Positions 46,843 through 58,277 of a DNA stretch of 64,000 bases are shown here, piece by piece; the first letter of the stretch is position 1; every line of letters begins with the position of its first letter. The position numbers were made by a program, and so were the translations under genes. Source of the stretch: Dryomyza anilis (lineage: Eukaryota > Arthropoda > Insecta > Diptera > Dryomyzidae). The notes beneath the pieces are model-generated. The model was given only the letters and a program-made list of their open reading frames with translations. It was not told where the DNA came from and did no database searches. Location: the NCBI GenBank assembly GCA_951804985.1, contig OX638133.1, positions 70,500,367-70,564,366 of the forward strand, written 5' to 3'.

Positions 46843-48949
46843 TCTGGAGGCTTCGAGTTTCTTAAACATTTTCAATTTTGTTCCTTATATCGTCTACTAA
46901 AAATGTTGGTATATGCAGAAAATTGTCTGATATAATGTTTTCCTCAAAGGCATGATATCAATATTAAAATTAGTAACTCCAACTAAAATTTATCGTAGGA
47001 CTTGGTCTATACTATTTTAAGGATGCGACAAAACACATCAGGTCGGTATATTGCTTTTTTTTCTTTAAATTACTCTAGTAATTTACATAAATTCATTAAA
47101 CGTGCGTAAATACGAGACATTTGGATGATTTATGCAAAAATTATGTAACAAATATGCAATAAATATCAAAATATGCAAACTATAAGCAAAATATATGCAA
47201 ATTATATGTATAATATGCAATATGCAATATGCAAAAAATATGCAAAATATTCAAAATATGAAAATATGCAAAACAGACTAACCATAATTCGAATTAGTTT
47301 TCAACGATAATTAATTCTGTTTTTGTCCAACTTAAATTTGAGGCTACGTTAAAATATGCATTTGCATATATATCCGCTCCCTAATAATAATAATCCAAAT
47401 AAATGTATCTTTTAAAAATTTTAAGAGCATACTTAGTGTTTTTTATATAAATATATATTATTTGTTTAACAAGTTGCTTTAGTACTTATTATCACACTGT
47501 ATAATGATTTCATTATTTCAGTCAAACTAAACGAGCTAGGTCAATGAAACTCCTAATTTAGATTACTTTTATACCTACACCTCACAATCGTCACTACACT
47601 TCACACTCGCCCGATAATTGGCGATTGTGACTTGTGATCATTAAACACCTTTTTGGTAACCAAAAAACCTTTTTTATATATCATAATCCTGCGAGAAAAA
47701 GTGGCAATTGTTCTAAAATTACCAATAACGGGGCTGGTGACAAGCGGCCTTGTCGCTGTCCTAGTCCAAGAAAGATGACAGTTCATAATCATTATACATG
47801 TTCTGTGACTGGTACTAATTGTACAGAATATGAATAGGATCTTGAAGATCTCTTTTATTATATATTAATAATTCACCACTCCCTAGGACACACCATGATA
47901 AAGTTGACGGTTGCTTTCTTAAATAAGTGGTAGAACTAGGATCGGTTAATTATCTCCGTGGAACCAATCACGTGCCCTATTCACGTGCCCTATTTCATTT
48001 TCCCGGGAAACGGGTAACTTTCAAATAGGGAAATGGGATTTTTTGAGATATTGAAGAAGTCGTTACCTTAACAGATAACGAAACGTAAACAGCTGAATAG
48101 TTAAATAAGTAGCTAAGAAAAATTAAATTGCTAAAAATGTAAAAATACATCAATAAAATACACTTTAAAATCAATAGAAATACTTTATAATAATTTGCAA
48201 AAACATTGCGTCAGTCTTATGTTTCGACGCAGCGAATGCGTTAAAATAATTTCCAATATTTATGGCATACATAATTCGCATCTGAAGTTATGCATTGTAT
48301 GTAGTAACGTAACAAATATGTTCAAAATACATAAATTAACTTAAATAACAAATGATATTTCGTAGGCAGTAGAAAAGATGAACTCATAACTTACTTAAAC
48401 AATGTGAATATATACAACATATTTGCCACAGCAGCAACAATGAAAAACAACTAACTTTTAATTAATTGTTGATTTGTTAAAATAAATCTGCAATAAATCA
48501 AATACATTAAACAGCGCGCAACCATCATTAATTTTATGCGAATTAATTAAATTGTTAATTTTGGCAAACATTCCGGAAGACAAGCTAATAAATAAATATT
48601 TGAATTTTTTTATTTTAAAAAAAATAACACTTATTTTTTATAGATCTGGCAACGATACAAGGAGCGTAATGCGCATATTTAAACTTTTGCATCATCTTCA
48701 AAAAGTTGTTAATTTATGCGATTATTTTTATACTTTTTACTAAACGTTTTGCAAATCCCACACTGATTAGCATGTCAACAACAAAAACATAAATTAAACC
48801 AAATAATTTTGGAATTATTCCGATTTGTTTTTTAATGCAAAACGCAATAAGTTAATTACACTGGTTTTCAAAATGAGATAACAAAATTGCATTGCAGTTC
48901 ATACTCATTTTTTTCTTATGAGCAGATGGCGAAATTGAAATTCAAACAA
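46843..48949. other. Presumed intronic DNA, no exon recognised
   Basis: Apart from the ATATGCAAA array listed separately, the stretch is AT-rich. A plus-strand frame at 47634-47837 has a short Cys-containing C-terminal part but no domain that I recognise. Confidence 0.35.
47110..47275. repeat. ATATGCAAA short tandem array
   Basis: The word ATATGCAA or ATGCAAAA recurs about ten times with irregular 8-20 bp spacing. Confidence 0.75.
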
Positions 48950-49769
48950 TTAGCGTATTCACAGTTCATCGTATTTTAGTATGCTATTCGTACCATGTAG
49001 TATATATGGGCCATTCCACACCTAATCGACCAAAAAAGTCAAATTTGAGATTTTTACTGATAAAGGGTATCGATAAAGGGTATCGACTAACTATTTTTTT
49101 TTATTTTTTCCGACCACTACTTCCAGAGATACAGTGGTTCAAAGTTGGACAAAAGGGGCCAAAAATCACTTTTGTATGGTGGTTCATATTTAAATATCTC
49201 TTGAACTAGAAATGCTAGAAATTGATTAGCTCAGCATTGATAGCTCGTTTTAAAGCTCGTTTTAAAGCTAATAGTACAAGTTTTCAGAAAAATATAGTTG
49301 TAATTTCTAAACAAGAACATGTGGCCCGTAGTGCATGTCTCAATATCCTTTATCAATTCCCAAAATTTCATTGAAATCGAAGAAGTTAAGTTCCAACCGC
49401 TGGTCGATTTGGTGTGGTATGGTCCATATACGTTACAATAACACAGAAACGTCATTTGTTGTTGCATCCCTTATAAAAGTGAAATACCATAAGTGTTGTA
49501 TTTGAGAGTAGCCCTGAGGCTTGTTTTTAGTGTCGTATTTTGTGAAATGAAGAAAAATTGTGAAATCGAAGACAAATATTACATAAAATGTTATTTAATT
49601 CGAGGAATATTTATGATAATTTAAAAAAAAATATAATGTTATAAGAATCAGCTGCATTTATTTGACGAAATATTTTGACAAGCAGAAAAGTTGTGCTCAC
49701 AGTTCAATTGCCGTACCATCGTAGTCGTACAATGTCGTACCAATACCATACAACTGTGAATACACTAAA
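48950..49769 (-). mobile_element. CGTATTCACAGTT MITE, interrupted by another MITE
   Basis: The ends TTAGCGTATTCACAGTTC and CAACTGTGAATACACTAAA match the element at 30784 in the opposite orientation, as do the blocks ACACAGAAACGTCATTTGTT, GTTGCATCCCTTATAAAA and CGTACAATGTCGTACCAATA. Positions 49007-49426 are a separate insertion. Confidence 0.85.
49007..49426. mobile_element. 420-bp MITE with 26-bp TIRs and TATA duplication
   Basis: The ends read TGGGCCATTCCACACC and, reversed, TGGACCATACCACACC, continuing to TCGACCA on both sides. TATA flanks the element at 49003-49006 and 49427-49430. It interrupts the host MITE between blocks that are adjacent in the 30784 copy. Confidence 0.85.
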
Positions 49770-50087
49770 TCTTTGAAAGAAATATTTTTGAGAGGCAATC
49801 TGATCAGAGTATGTTTTAGATCAGGCACACATCATTACATTATTTGAAATCAGGCATGCTTGATTAGAAAATATTACCATTTATTGCATTTCATTTATTC
49901 AGTCTACTGATTTGTATCTTACAGACTAATTACATTTTTAAAAATCAAAAATAATTAATTAAATAGAATAAACAAATTTAATTTAACATTGAAATTTAAA
50001 AGTGGAGAAAAACTATTACATAATCTAGTACATCTAGAAATAGGTTCATTGAGAGCATAATTTAATCTATGTAATGATTCAACAATA
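49770..50087. other. Spacer, nothing recognised
   Basis: AT-rich DNA with no coding or repeat structure visible. Confidence 0.4.
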
Positions 50088-50397
50088 GCCGCGATAGCTC
50101 AGTGGTTAGTGCGTTGGACTGCGAGCCGAAAGATCCCCGGTTCAAGCTTGGACCGGGGCTAACAACATCTTCTCATAGAAACATTTTTCTATACCGCACT
50201 ACCTCTCGGCAGTAAATGGCAAACCTACGAGAGTAAGACATTGCCTATGAAAAGCTCTCACCCGCCGCTCGGATGCGGCAATAAACTGTAGGTCCCCCAC
50301 CACTTTGAGTACAAATATAATACGCACAGCTCAAAATGGTGAGAGAGCTCGGCCTAAGTTCTTATAGGACTGTAGTGTCAAACTACTATTATTATTA
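50088..50397 (+). mobile_element. tRNA-derived SINE, best-preserved copy
   Basis: The head GCCGCGATAGCTCAGTGGTT (A box) and CCCCGGTTCAAGCTTGG (B box) form a pol III promoter. The body and the (ATT)n tail match the copies at 13491, 31740 and 46554. At about 310 bp it is the longest and has both boxes intact. Confidence 0.92.
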
Positions 50398-50724
50398 ATG
50401 ACAACTAAATTCTGAACTAAATTTCCCCTGCTTTCAACATATGTACCGTAGTTTAGGATATATCAAAGGATATAATGTAGTGATGAGTAAACAAACAAAG
50501 CTCTCGTTCTTGCAAAATCCACAAAAAAAAGATTCTTCTGCCGAACATGTATGAACACGACAACCATGTCTTCTTCTTGCATTTGGTCATAGGTAGTGTT
50601 TAGTCATAAAACCAAGAAACAATCCTCTTAATTATTTGCAAAGAATATGAATCGGAATTATCGAAATAGTTTCGGAAAATCTACATTGAGTTGGTACTAT
50701 TATTCTAAAACATTTTCTTGATAT
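50398..50724. other. Spacer, nothing recognised
   Basis: No coding or repeat structure visible. Confidence 0.4.
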
Positions 50725-51622
50725 ACAGTTGCTCAAAAATAAGTCGGACAAACAATGGTTTGTTTTGAAAGCTCGATTTTTAAGCAGATAACCACAGTTT
50801 TACACAAATAAATTATATTATTTTAAAGATTTATAAATTATTATATAAAAAAAATTAAGAACTACAACAATTTTAAAATACATTTTAGATATACATTTAG
50901 ATTATTCAAAACAAAAACACAAAATTATATCAAAAAAGAACTCGGACATGTTACAAAATTTTTTCTCATTTTTCGTTATTTTCAAATGGAAACCTGTTTT
51001 TTTTTTGTATTACGATTTATGTAAGTAAGGACCATATAAAGTATTTGACAATATTAAATGAAAATTTGGTACAAAGTGGTGAAAGTTTGTTTTTAAAAAA
51101 GTGCTCAAAGTTAACAAAATTGCTCAAAGATAAAAATGTTCGATTACTCTACAACTCTTCATATGTATTCGAAACATCTCCACGGTCACCAGATTTCAAT
51201 GTTATTGCACATTTATTGGCATATTTACAGAAAGAGATAAAAATATACACAATTTTAAACAAAAAGGACTTTGAAACTGCACTAAAAGAAAAATATACCA
51301 AAATGATTCATGAAGTTATTAAAAAGTCAAAGGCTTTATGACAAAATATTAAATCATGTTATTTTTAATGAAATATTCTTCACATTTTTGTAATAATCAG
51401 AATGTCCGAATACTTTTTTGATGTATGTTTGGTGAATTTTTTATATTTTGATTTTTTTTTTCGAAAGTCGATTATTTTTATTTTACAGTTATTTTTGTTT
51501 TTACAAAATATTTTAATACAGAATAATCAAAATAATCATTTTTGATATAATGGGTGTTGTACTATATTATTGATGTTGACAAGTGAACTTATATGATTGT
51601 CCGACTTCTTTTTTGATCAGAT
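50725..51622 (+). mobile_element. Tc1-like transposon remnant, internally deleted
   Basis: The ends share TCAAAAATAAGTCGGACA on the left and the near-complement TGTCCGACTTCTTTTTTGAT on the right. The plus frame at 51045-51341 carries FETSPRSPDFNVIAHLLAYL, the SPDLNPIEHLW block of Tc1 transposases with the catalytic third acidic residue altered to Ala. It then has helices resembling the transposase C-terminus up to a stop. The N-terminal DNA-binding domain and the first two catalytic Asp residues are missing. Confidence 0.85.
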
Positions 51623-52079
51623 ACAGGTAGCCAAATCCATATTTCAATCAATCCAAAAACTCTATCCACGGATATCTCGAAATCGTTTTCATATAAATAT
51701 TTTGAAATATACAAAATAATGAATTACATTATTCGGAATTCCTTTCACGACCTGACATAGTTGAATCATTGGGAAATGAGAATGTTAATTCTCATGTGTT
51801 ATCTGGTGTATCTGTACTGGTGCACAATTGATCATGATAAGCTTAATTTGTATCAGATTATGATCTTGTTTTGTTTTATAAAGACAACCTTTTGTATTCC
51901 TAATACTGATTTAATACAGATAGCCTCACTTGATCCAAACTAACAGAAGTCGTAAATACACCGGATCATCTCCTTGAAAATATAGCTTAATTTGTCAGAA
52001 TGATTCATAAAAAATTCATTACGCATTATTTTTATAAATTTTATGAATTTAAAAATCTTTGTAGAAAAAAAAAAGTAAC
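51623..52079. other. Spacer, nothing recognised
   Basis: AT-rich DNA; no exon or repeat that I can support. Confidence 0.4.
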
Positions 52080-52262
52080 GTCCGTGGCTATCTGGCTAGT
52101 GCCTTAACTAAAAAAAAGAAAGGTACTAGGTTTAAATTTGGGCTGGGGAAACATCTAATACCAGATAAAGATTTTCCTATACGACGGTGCCGCTCGGCAG
52201 ACAATTACAAAACACCGAGAGTTAACATTTGCCTTGGAGAGACAACTGAGGTTCTTGTTTTA
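52080..52262 (+). mobile_element. Strongly decayed tRNA-derived SINE
   Basis: GTCCGTGGCTATCTGGCTAGTG, TACTAGGTTTAAATTTGGGC, TTTTCCTATACGACGGTGCC, GCTCGGCAGACAATTAC and CACCGAGAGTTAACATTTGC follow the order of the SINE family with many substitutions; the 3' half is missing. Confidence 0.65.
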
Positions 52263-52491
52263 TCCTGAACCAAATTTCCATCCTGAACCTGATCCAATTT
52301 TTCATCTACAAAATCTTCTGCACACTAATTTCTTCTCAATTTGTAAACTAGTGTTATGGATCAAGTTTAAATGTTTCGTATTCGTTAATTAGCAATAAAT
52401 TTTTGTATTTTATGTGCTGTTATTTTTTCACAATAATTTCAGACAATGTTCATTTAAATTATTGCATTTAAAAGAGTAACAAATAAACACT

Positions 52492-52857
52492 TTAAAAATA
52501 TATAGTAGCAGCAACAATAAAAATAATACAAATTCCAACAACAATAACAACAAAATTACGTACTTGCAGAGGTCGTTCAGTGGCACCAACAACAAAGCAA
52601 CTGTCGGTGGTTTTTCTTCTTCTTCTTTTTCTACTTATTGCCGTTGAAGCTGTTGTTATTGTTACATAACTTTTACAACTAGTTGACTCTTCTTCGTCTT
52701 CGTACTTCTCTGCATCATCTGCTTCCTCAACATCTTTTGCATCTTCTTCCTCAGCACCAGCTTCTTCTGCTTCCTCAACATCAGCTTGCTTTATCAAAGA
52801 CACCATCGACATCATCATCATCATCATCTTCGTGATGATTTTTATGTTTTTCTTCAA
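52492..52857 (-). other. Low-complexity acidic open frame, probably not a gene
   Basis: The 121-codon minus frame runs MKKNIKIITKMMMMMMSM, then a Glu/Ala/Asp-rich run, RKRRRRK and a hydrophobic end. The nucleotide sequence is mostly GAA, GAT and CAT triplet repeats, which explains the long frame. A (CAT)n microsatellite at about 52811-52830 sits at its start. I see no splice or promoter signal that would make it a gene. Confidence 0.25.
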
Positions 52858-53169
52858 ATGTTTATGTTGTTGTCAATACTATTATTGCTGTTAATGACTC
52901 TGTCAGCAGTAAAACTAGCTACAGTTTTCATTGTTGTTGCTGTTACTAATTATACTATTTATTTTTTTACTGTTCTCGAGTGTAAAGAACAATGTTGAAA
53001 TTTTTCTAAATACTATTAATTTTAATTTGGTAATACATTCCCTTTGTCAGTATGGTTATAAAACATACATTGGAAAACCTTCGGGGAATGACATTAGAAA
53101 TATTTAATTTAGAAATGAGCAGTATGATTTTATTATTATTATTTTAATTTAAATACACATTTTATCTAC
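52858..53169. other. Spacer, nothing recognised
   Basis: AT-rich DNA without visible structure. Confidence 0.4.
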
Positions 53170-54331
53170 ACCCAGAAAAAAATCATGGTAAATTAAAAGT
53201 ATTTCAATAGAAAAACAATAATATAAACTATTTAAATTGGTCAATAGGATGCGTCCCATTAATTCAGTAATATTGAAACTGTTAATACAATGTGTGGTTG
53301 TATCATAAATTTTATAATGTGATATTTTAATTACAATAAGATAGATCTATACAAATTTAATGATACGTATTATTAATTTTATGGTATAATCGAATTAATT
53401 TTCCTAATAATTTATTAAAACAAAAATGTATTTTAGTTAAATTATTGTATATATTATTTTATTTAAATGTCGAAATTGATATTCACTTTTACAACACACA
53501 CATAAAAAGACACTTCTTGCTGAAAAAGGTTATAACACATTCAATGTTTGCTTTGGTTTCAAATAATTGAATGTGGTACTTGAGTCTGCAGTTATTTTTG
53601 AGTCCGTTGCCATAAAGAAGTTCGATGTATTATTTATTTTCTGTAATAAATAAAAATATAAATAAATATATAAATATAATTTATTTGAGTCGTTACCAAT
53701 GTCGCGATTAATAATGTGGATTATTACAAAAAATAAATGCGACCATTTTGAGTAAACACGCAGAATGACGTACAAAACGAACATGTTTGTATTCGTTTTT
53801 ATGTTTTTTTACACCACGTTTATTCTAATAGGAGGAAACCATTAAAACAACAGTATTTTTTATATTTAAAATAATAATATTGAAATATTTAAATTTATGG
53901 TAGTGTATTTTTCAAATACTATTGAATTAATTAGAAAACTTTTGATTTAAAAAGAAAAAACTATTAATACATGAACCATAAGGTCAATGGTCGTACCATA
54001 AAGTACTTAATGGTACATTTTCTTCTGAGTTTATGTGGATTATTACAAAAAATGCATGCGACCATTTTGAGCAAACACAAACACCCAGAATGACGTACAA
54101 AACGAACAAGTTTATATTCGTGTTTATGTTTTTTATGCCACGTTTATTATTATAGGAGGAAACCATTAAAACAATAGTATTTATTCTATTAAAAATTTAG
54201 ATTAATGGTACTGAATTTTTCGAATACTATCAAATTAATTAGAAAACTTTTGATTAAAAACGAAAAGCTATTAATTCATAAACCATAAGATTAATGGTCA
54301 TACCAATGGGACATTTTCTTCTGAGTGTGTG
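53170..54331. mobile_element. MITE with CAC-CAGAAAAAAAT ends and an internal 0.3-kb tandem duplication
   Basis: The left end CACCCAGAAAAAAATCATGG and right end TTTTCTTCTGAGTGTG are imperfect inverted repeats. Two direct units, about 53715-54030 and 54031-54320, share GTGGATTATTACAAAAAAT, GCGACCATTTTGAG, AATGACGTACAAAACGAACA and TAGGAGGAAACCATTAAAAC. The first 100 bp recur almost unchanged at 63898-64000. Confidence 0.7.
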
Positions 54332-54798
54332 TGAATTAGTTATGGCTATCGGCATAAAACAAATAGCCTTGTGGAAATTTTGTTCAGGATAGAATAAGAC
54401 CATTATTGTGCAAACCGATTTTTAAATATGCCCAGTATCTGGTTTACAAATCAGGATATGATTTTAAACGTGACGCAATTTAAAATATCTATCCTGATCT
54501 GGTAAATCTAACTTGATTAAATAATGTTTCAATTTATATTAAATTTTGGTATTTGTAAAGAGAATAAGAAATGGACATATAATATGGGCTTCGCATATTG
54601 GGTTATTTAACAGAACTTCAGTAGGACGTATTGTCATAGCGTCGACTTCTTCCAGATCCAATTGTTAATTATACGAGGATTTAAAAAAAAATAAGCTACA
54701 ATTAAATTGTATTATATTGTAGTTATTCTCAAGGTTTAAAATATTGAACTGATGAAAATGGGGGTTTTCCTATATATGACATTCTTTGTTATTATATT
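54332..54798. other. Spacer, nothing recognised
   Basis: AT-rich DNA with no exon. Confidence 0.4.
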
Positions 54799-55496
54799 TA
54801 TACCCTACACTAAGAGTGAAAGGGTATATTCAGTTTGGTACGCAGTTTGTAACACCCAGAAGGAGGCATCTCCGGTATGGAAAAGTATATATATTCTTGA
54901 TCAGCATGATCTTCTGAGTCGATTTAGCGATGTCCGTCTGTCTGTCTGTTGAAATCCCTACTACATAAAAAATTGAAGAGTTAGATGGATAAAACTGATA
55001 ATTTAGATTACTTATACACCTACGCTGTATGTGTAGGCTAGATCGCTCTATTGTGACCTGTGATCTGACCATCTATGTTCAAATATCACATATAAAAATT
55101 AAATCTACAGCTCAATTTTACTGTAAACGTGCTTAGGTAATCTATTTTGGTCAATTATATATTGACTCATGCACAACTACATGAAAATAATATTTTCCCT
55201 CGAAATGACTTGTGGTTCCCAAATAAAAAATCGAAATTCGGTACACTATCCATTTGTAAATATGGGTATCAAATGAATGTAAATTCTTCAGCGATTGAAA
55301 GTTTGTAGTTATTTTAAGGATTCGTATTCCCTGGTGACCTATATATAACTTTGAATGGTAACCACACATATGTGTAGGGTATTTATAGTCGTCTTAGACC
55401 GACTATAATTTTGATAATCCTTACTATCATAATAACACCTACTATAAAATGTCCCTACTTTAAAATTTCCCATGTGATCTAACCTTCCCAACTGGT
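54799..55496 (+). mobile_element. TATACCCTACAC repeat family, full-length copy
   Basis: It opens TATACCCTACACTAAGAGTG and carries CAGTTTGGTACGCAGTTTGT, CTCCGGTATGGAAAAGTATA, TTCTTGATCAGCATGATCTT, ATGTCCGTCTGTCTGTCTG, GTGTAGGGTATTTATAGTCG and the tail CTAACCTTCCCAACTGGTT. It is about 0.7 kb long and has no coding capacity. Confidence 0.88.
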
Positions 55497-56009
55497 TTTA
55501 ATCTGACTGTGCCAGAAGGGTTCATTAATCAGAAGGGTTCATTAAACCTTCTGACAAATTTGGCTATCTTTTTAAAGGATATAATCTGGTGTATTTCCGG
55601 TTTGCTCTCATTTGGATTAAGTTAGACTATTTTTATTAAATACTGATTAGGAATACTTAAGACTGCCTTAATAAGGTTATACTTTACACAACATGATCCT
55701 ATTGGTATATACAAAAACAATGTTATCGTGATCAAAATCTAATGCAAACCAAATTAATATATATAATACTCCGTAATAGACAATGCTGAATTAATATATG
55801 TTTTTAAAAAAATATATAATATTTCTTTATCTTATACACACAGAGAAAAAATTAGTTTGCAGCAAACATAATATATTTGCAATCATAAATTGAATGACTT
55901 TTATTGACTGTAACATTAATTTCTAAATTTGTCAAACAAATTTAACGTCCATTTCATGATATATGATTATGTATAGTTATAAAATATTTGTTTTAAAAAT
56001 CTGTAAAAA
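55497..56009. other. Spacer, nothing recognised
   Basis: AT-rich DNA. A CACACAGAGAAAAAATTAG near 55845 could be the end of another CACAGAAAA-type MITE, but no partner end was found. Confidence 0.35.
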
Positions 56010-56270
56010 TCCGACCCCTGGGCACCATTTTATCAGCCCATAAATCCTCATATTTATGAGACTTTTGATACTCCTAAACCATTCATATTTGAGAACCAAA
56101 AATAGCCCAAAAAGACTCCAGACCCCTGGGCAGAGGGCACGTTTTTATGAGCCCAAAAACACTCATATTTATGAGACTTTTATTACTCCTAAAACAGTCA
56201 TATTTAAGTACTAAAAAGAGCCCAGGAACTTGGGTAGTGGACACGCTTTTAAAAGCCCACATATTTTTGA
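56010..56270. repeat. Tandem units of about 115 bp with CTCATATTTATGAGAC
   Basis: Two units share GACCCCTGGGCA, TTTATGAGCCCA, CTCATATTTATGAGACTTTT and ACTCCTAAA. A third is truncated near 56240. A related set of shorter units occurs at 57230-57560. Confidence 0.7.
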
Positions 56271-56564
56271 TCATTTTAAATATTCATAAAACATTCACAT
56301 TTTTGAGAATTTCACAATTACTTTATTTTCGTAGTTTTCCCCTCTTTAGAAATATATAATGTGTCTTAAATGAATCCAACATAGTACATGTTCTTGTTTT
56401 TCTTAGTTCATATATCCGTGAGAAAAATGCATTCATTTCAAGTAAATCCATAAAATATGTATTTTTGTCTGTTGAACTTACTTTAAAATGAATTTTCACC
56501 CGATTTCAAATTCAAAACGAATGTTAGTATATCAATTTTATTTAAACAGTTTAAACAGGAGCCA

Positions 56565-57217
56565 CCCGTGATAAAATGCTTATATATAATCATATATGAT
56601 TTGATCTGCGATCAGATCCGTAATTTGTCTCTATCCAATTATATATAACTATATATAATTGGATATGAAACCATATATGAACCTATGTATATATAAAAAT
56701 ACGTGTATTTTTTTTTTTAAATATTGTATGTTTCATCCCAGCGCCGATAGGCTGTTATATTCGACTGCGGCTGGACTGCGACTTCCTCTGAACTGCGTAG
56801 TCAGACCCATACGGAAGGTACATACATATGCGGTTCATGCTTTTCATACATGTGTGTACACCGCATACAATGTATGAATGAAGGGTATGAATACTTACCA
56901 GTGACCTCCGTATGGGTTCAACTACGGCTATTCTATTTTCCACGGCGATGGAAACGATCATGGAGCAATTTTCATATTTTGAAAATAAAAACATTTCATT
57001 TGAGGGGGAATATATATGGCTTCATATATGTCATATATGATTATATATGGTTTTATCTGATTTTATATGGGATCATAAACATTATATATGATATCATATA
57101 ACATACAATTAGATATGGTCATAAATATGCCCATATATCACACTATATTAAATTAAATACGATCATATATATTTATACATGATTTGATATAATTATATAT
57201 AACCATTTTTTCACGGG
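56565..57217. mobile_element. 653-bp MITE with CCCGTGA ends and ATATATG-rich arms
   Basis: The left end is CCCGTGATAAAATGCTTATA and the right end, reversed, CCCGTGAAAAAATGGTTATA. Arms on both sides consist of CATATATGATTATATATGG-like repeats. The centre (about 56730-56960) is GC-richer, with an imperfect inverted repeat around GACCCATACGGA and TCCGTATGGGTT. No target duplication is clear. Confidence 0.7.
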
Positions 57218-57229
57218 CAGCGTAAATAA

Positions 57230-57560
57230 GATACTTTTATGAGTCCCTTTTCTGAGTGCTTCTAAAAAAAATCTTAAATTTGATGATTTTATGAGTTTCA
57301 TTTGAGTGGGCTCTTTCATGAGTCAAATTTTGGAGCGTTGCTAAAATACAGAATAAGCGCTCAGAAACAATTTTATATTTGACGCTTTAAGGAGTCTAAT
57401 TTATGAGGGGTCCTAAATAACTCCCAATATGAAACTTTTATGAGTAATAATTTTGAGTGCTCCGAAAACAGTCTTAAATGAGATACTTTTATGAGTCTTT
57501 TTTCTGAGGGCTCATAAAACACTCAAAAATTGGTCTCCATTATAACTGCAATTTCAGAGT
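57230..57560. repeat. Degenerate tandem units with ACTTTTATGAGTC
   Basis: About four units of 70-90 bp share ATACTTTTATGAGTC, TCTGAGTGCTC and CTAAA words. They resemble the repeats at 56010-56270, from which they are separated by the CCCGTGA element. Confidence 0.6.
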
Positions 57561-58277
57561 GCTCCTAAATTGTTTAATGGGAAGTACCTAATATAAAAAT
57601 TCTATTCCATTAACTGTAACTTTGGAAATTTAAATTTAACAAGTAAAAAAAGTTTGTCTTTATTTAATTTAGTAGTTATAACGTTTTAAAATGTTTGAAT
57701 ATGTTTGAATAATGTCGGACATTGTTATTAAAATTATCAGATATAAAATTATATTTTACAATAAATCGTAGTACATATTTCCATACGACTTGTCCAGAAT
57801 TAATCTGTGATTTATTATGTATTAATAAATAAAAATAAAGTACATTATTTCAGATATGTTTTTAAAAATTAAAAAAAAAAATTGTACGTAAAATGTATTT
57901 TTAGAAAAACAAATTGTAGTGATAATTTCTATACTGGTCTTTTTGTCGCATCCGGTATTTTACTATGATTTATTATGAAAAAAGTTTAAATTTTAGAAAC
58001 AAAGACGCATAATCATAGGCAATTTAGATTCGACTTTAAAAATAAATTAGACTTCTTTGACAAATTTTGTATAGAATAAATTGTCTGATTTTAAATTTAA
58101 AGTTGTCTTTAAATTGTCTATGATTATGCGCCAAAGTTTATATTTTAAAATAAAGCACATTATCGCTGCTATATTTCTAAATAATTAAAAAAAAAATGTT
58201 CACAAAGTTCGCTGGAATTTCCATATGAACCTCAATATGCACTTCCGTTTTCTGTCCCGTCCGGATGGACCACTTTT
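57561..58277. other. Spacer with a short inverted repeat
   Basis: GCGCATAATCATAGGCAATTT-type sequence near 58005 recurs in reverse near 58110 (AAATTGTCTATGATTATGCG), bounding a 0.13-kb AT-rich hairpin-like unit. No exon is seen. Confidence 0.5.

Noticed and set aside
52492..52857. Acidic small protein with NLS-like and hydrophobic segments
   Set aside because: Triplet microsatellites (GAA, GAT, CAT) explain the open frame and the apparent motifs; kept only as a low-confidence feature.
54752..54952. Open frames within the TATACCCTACAC repeats
   Set aside because: They lie across the repeat ends, are not shared between copies in frame, and have no domain.
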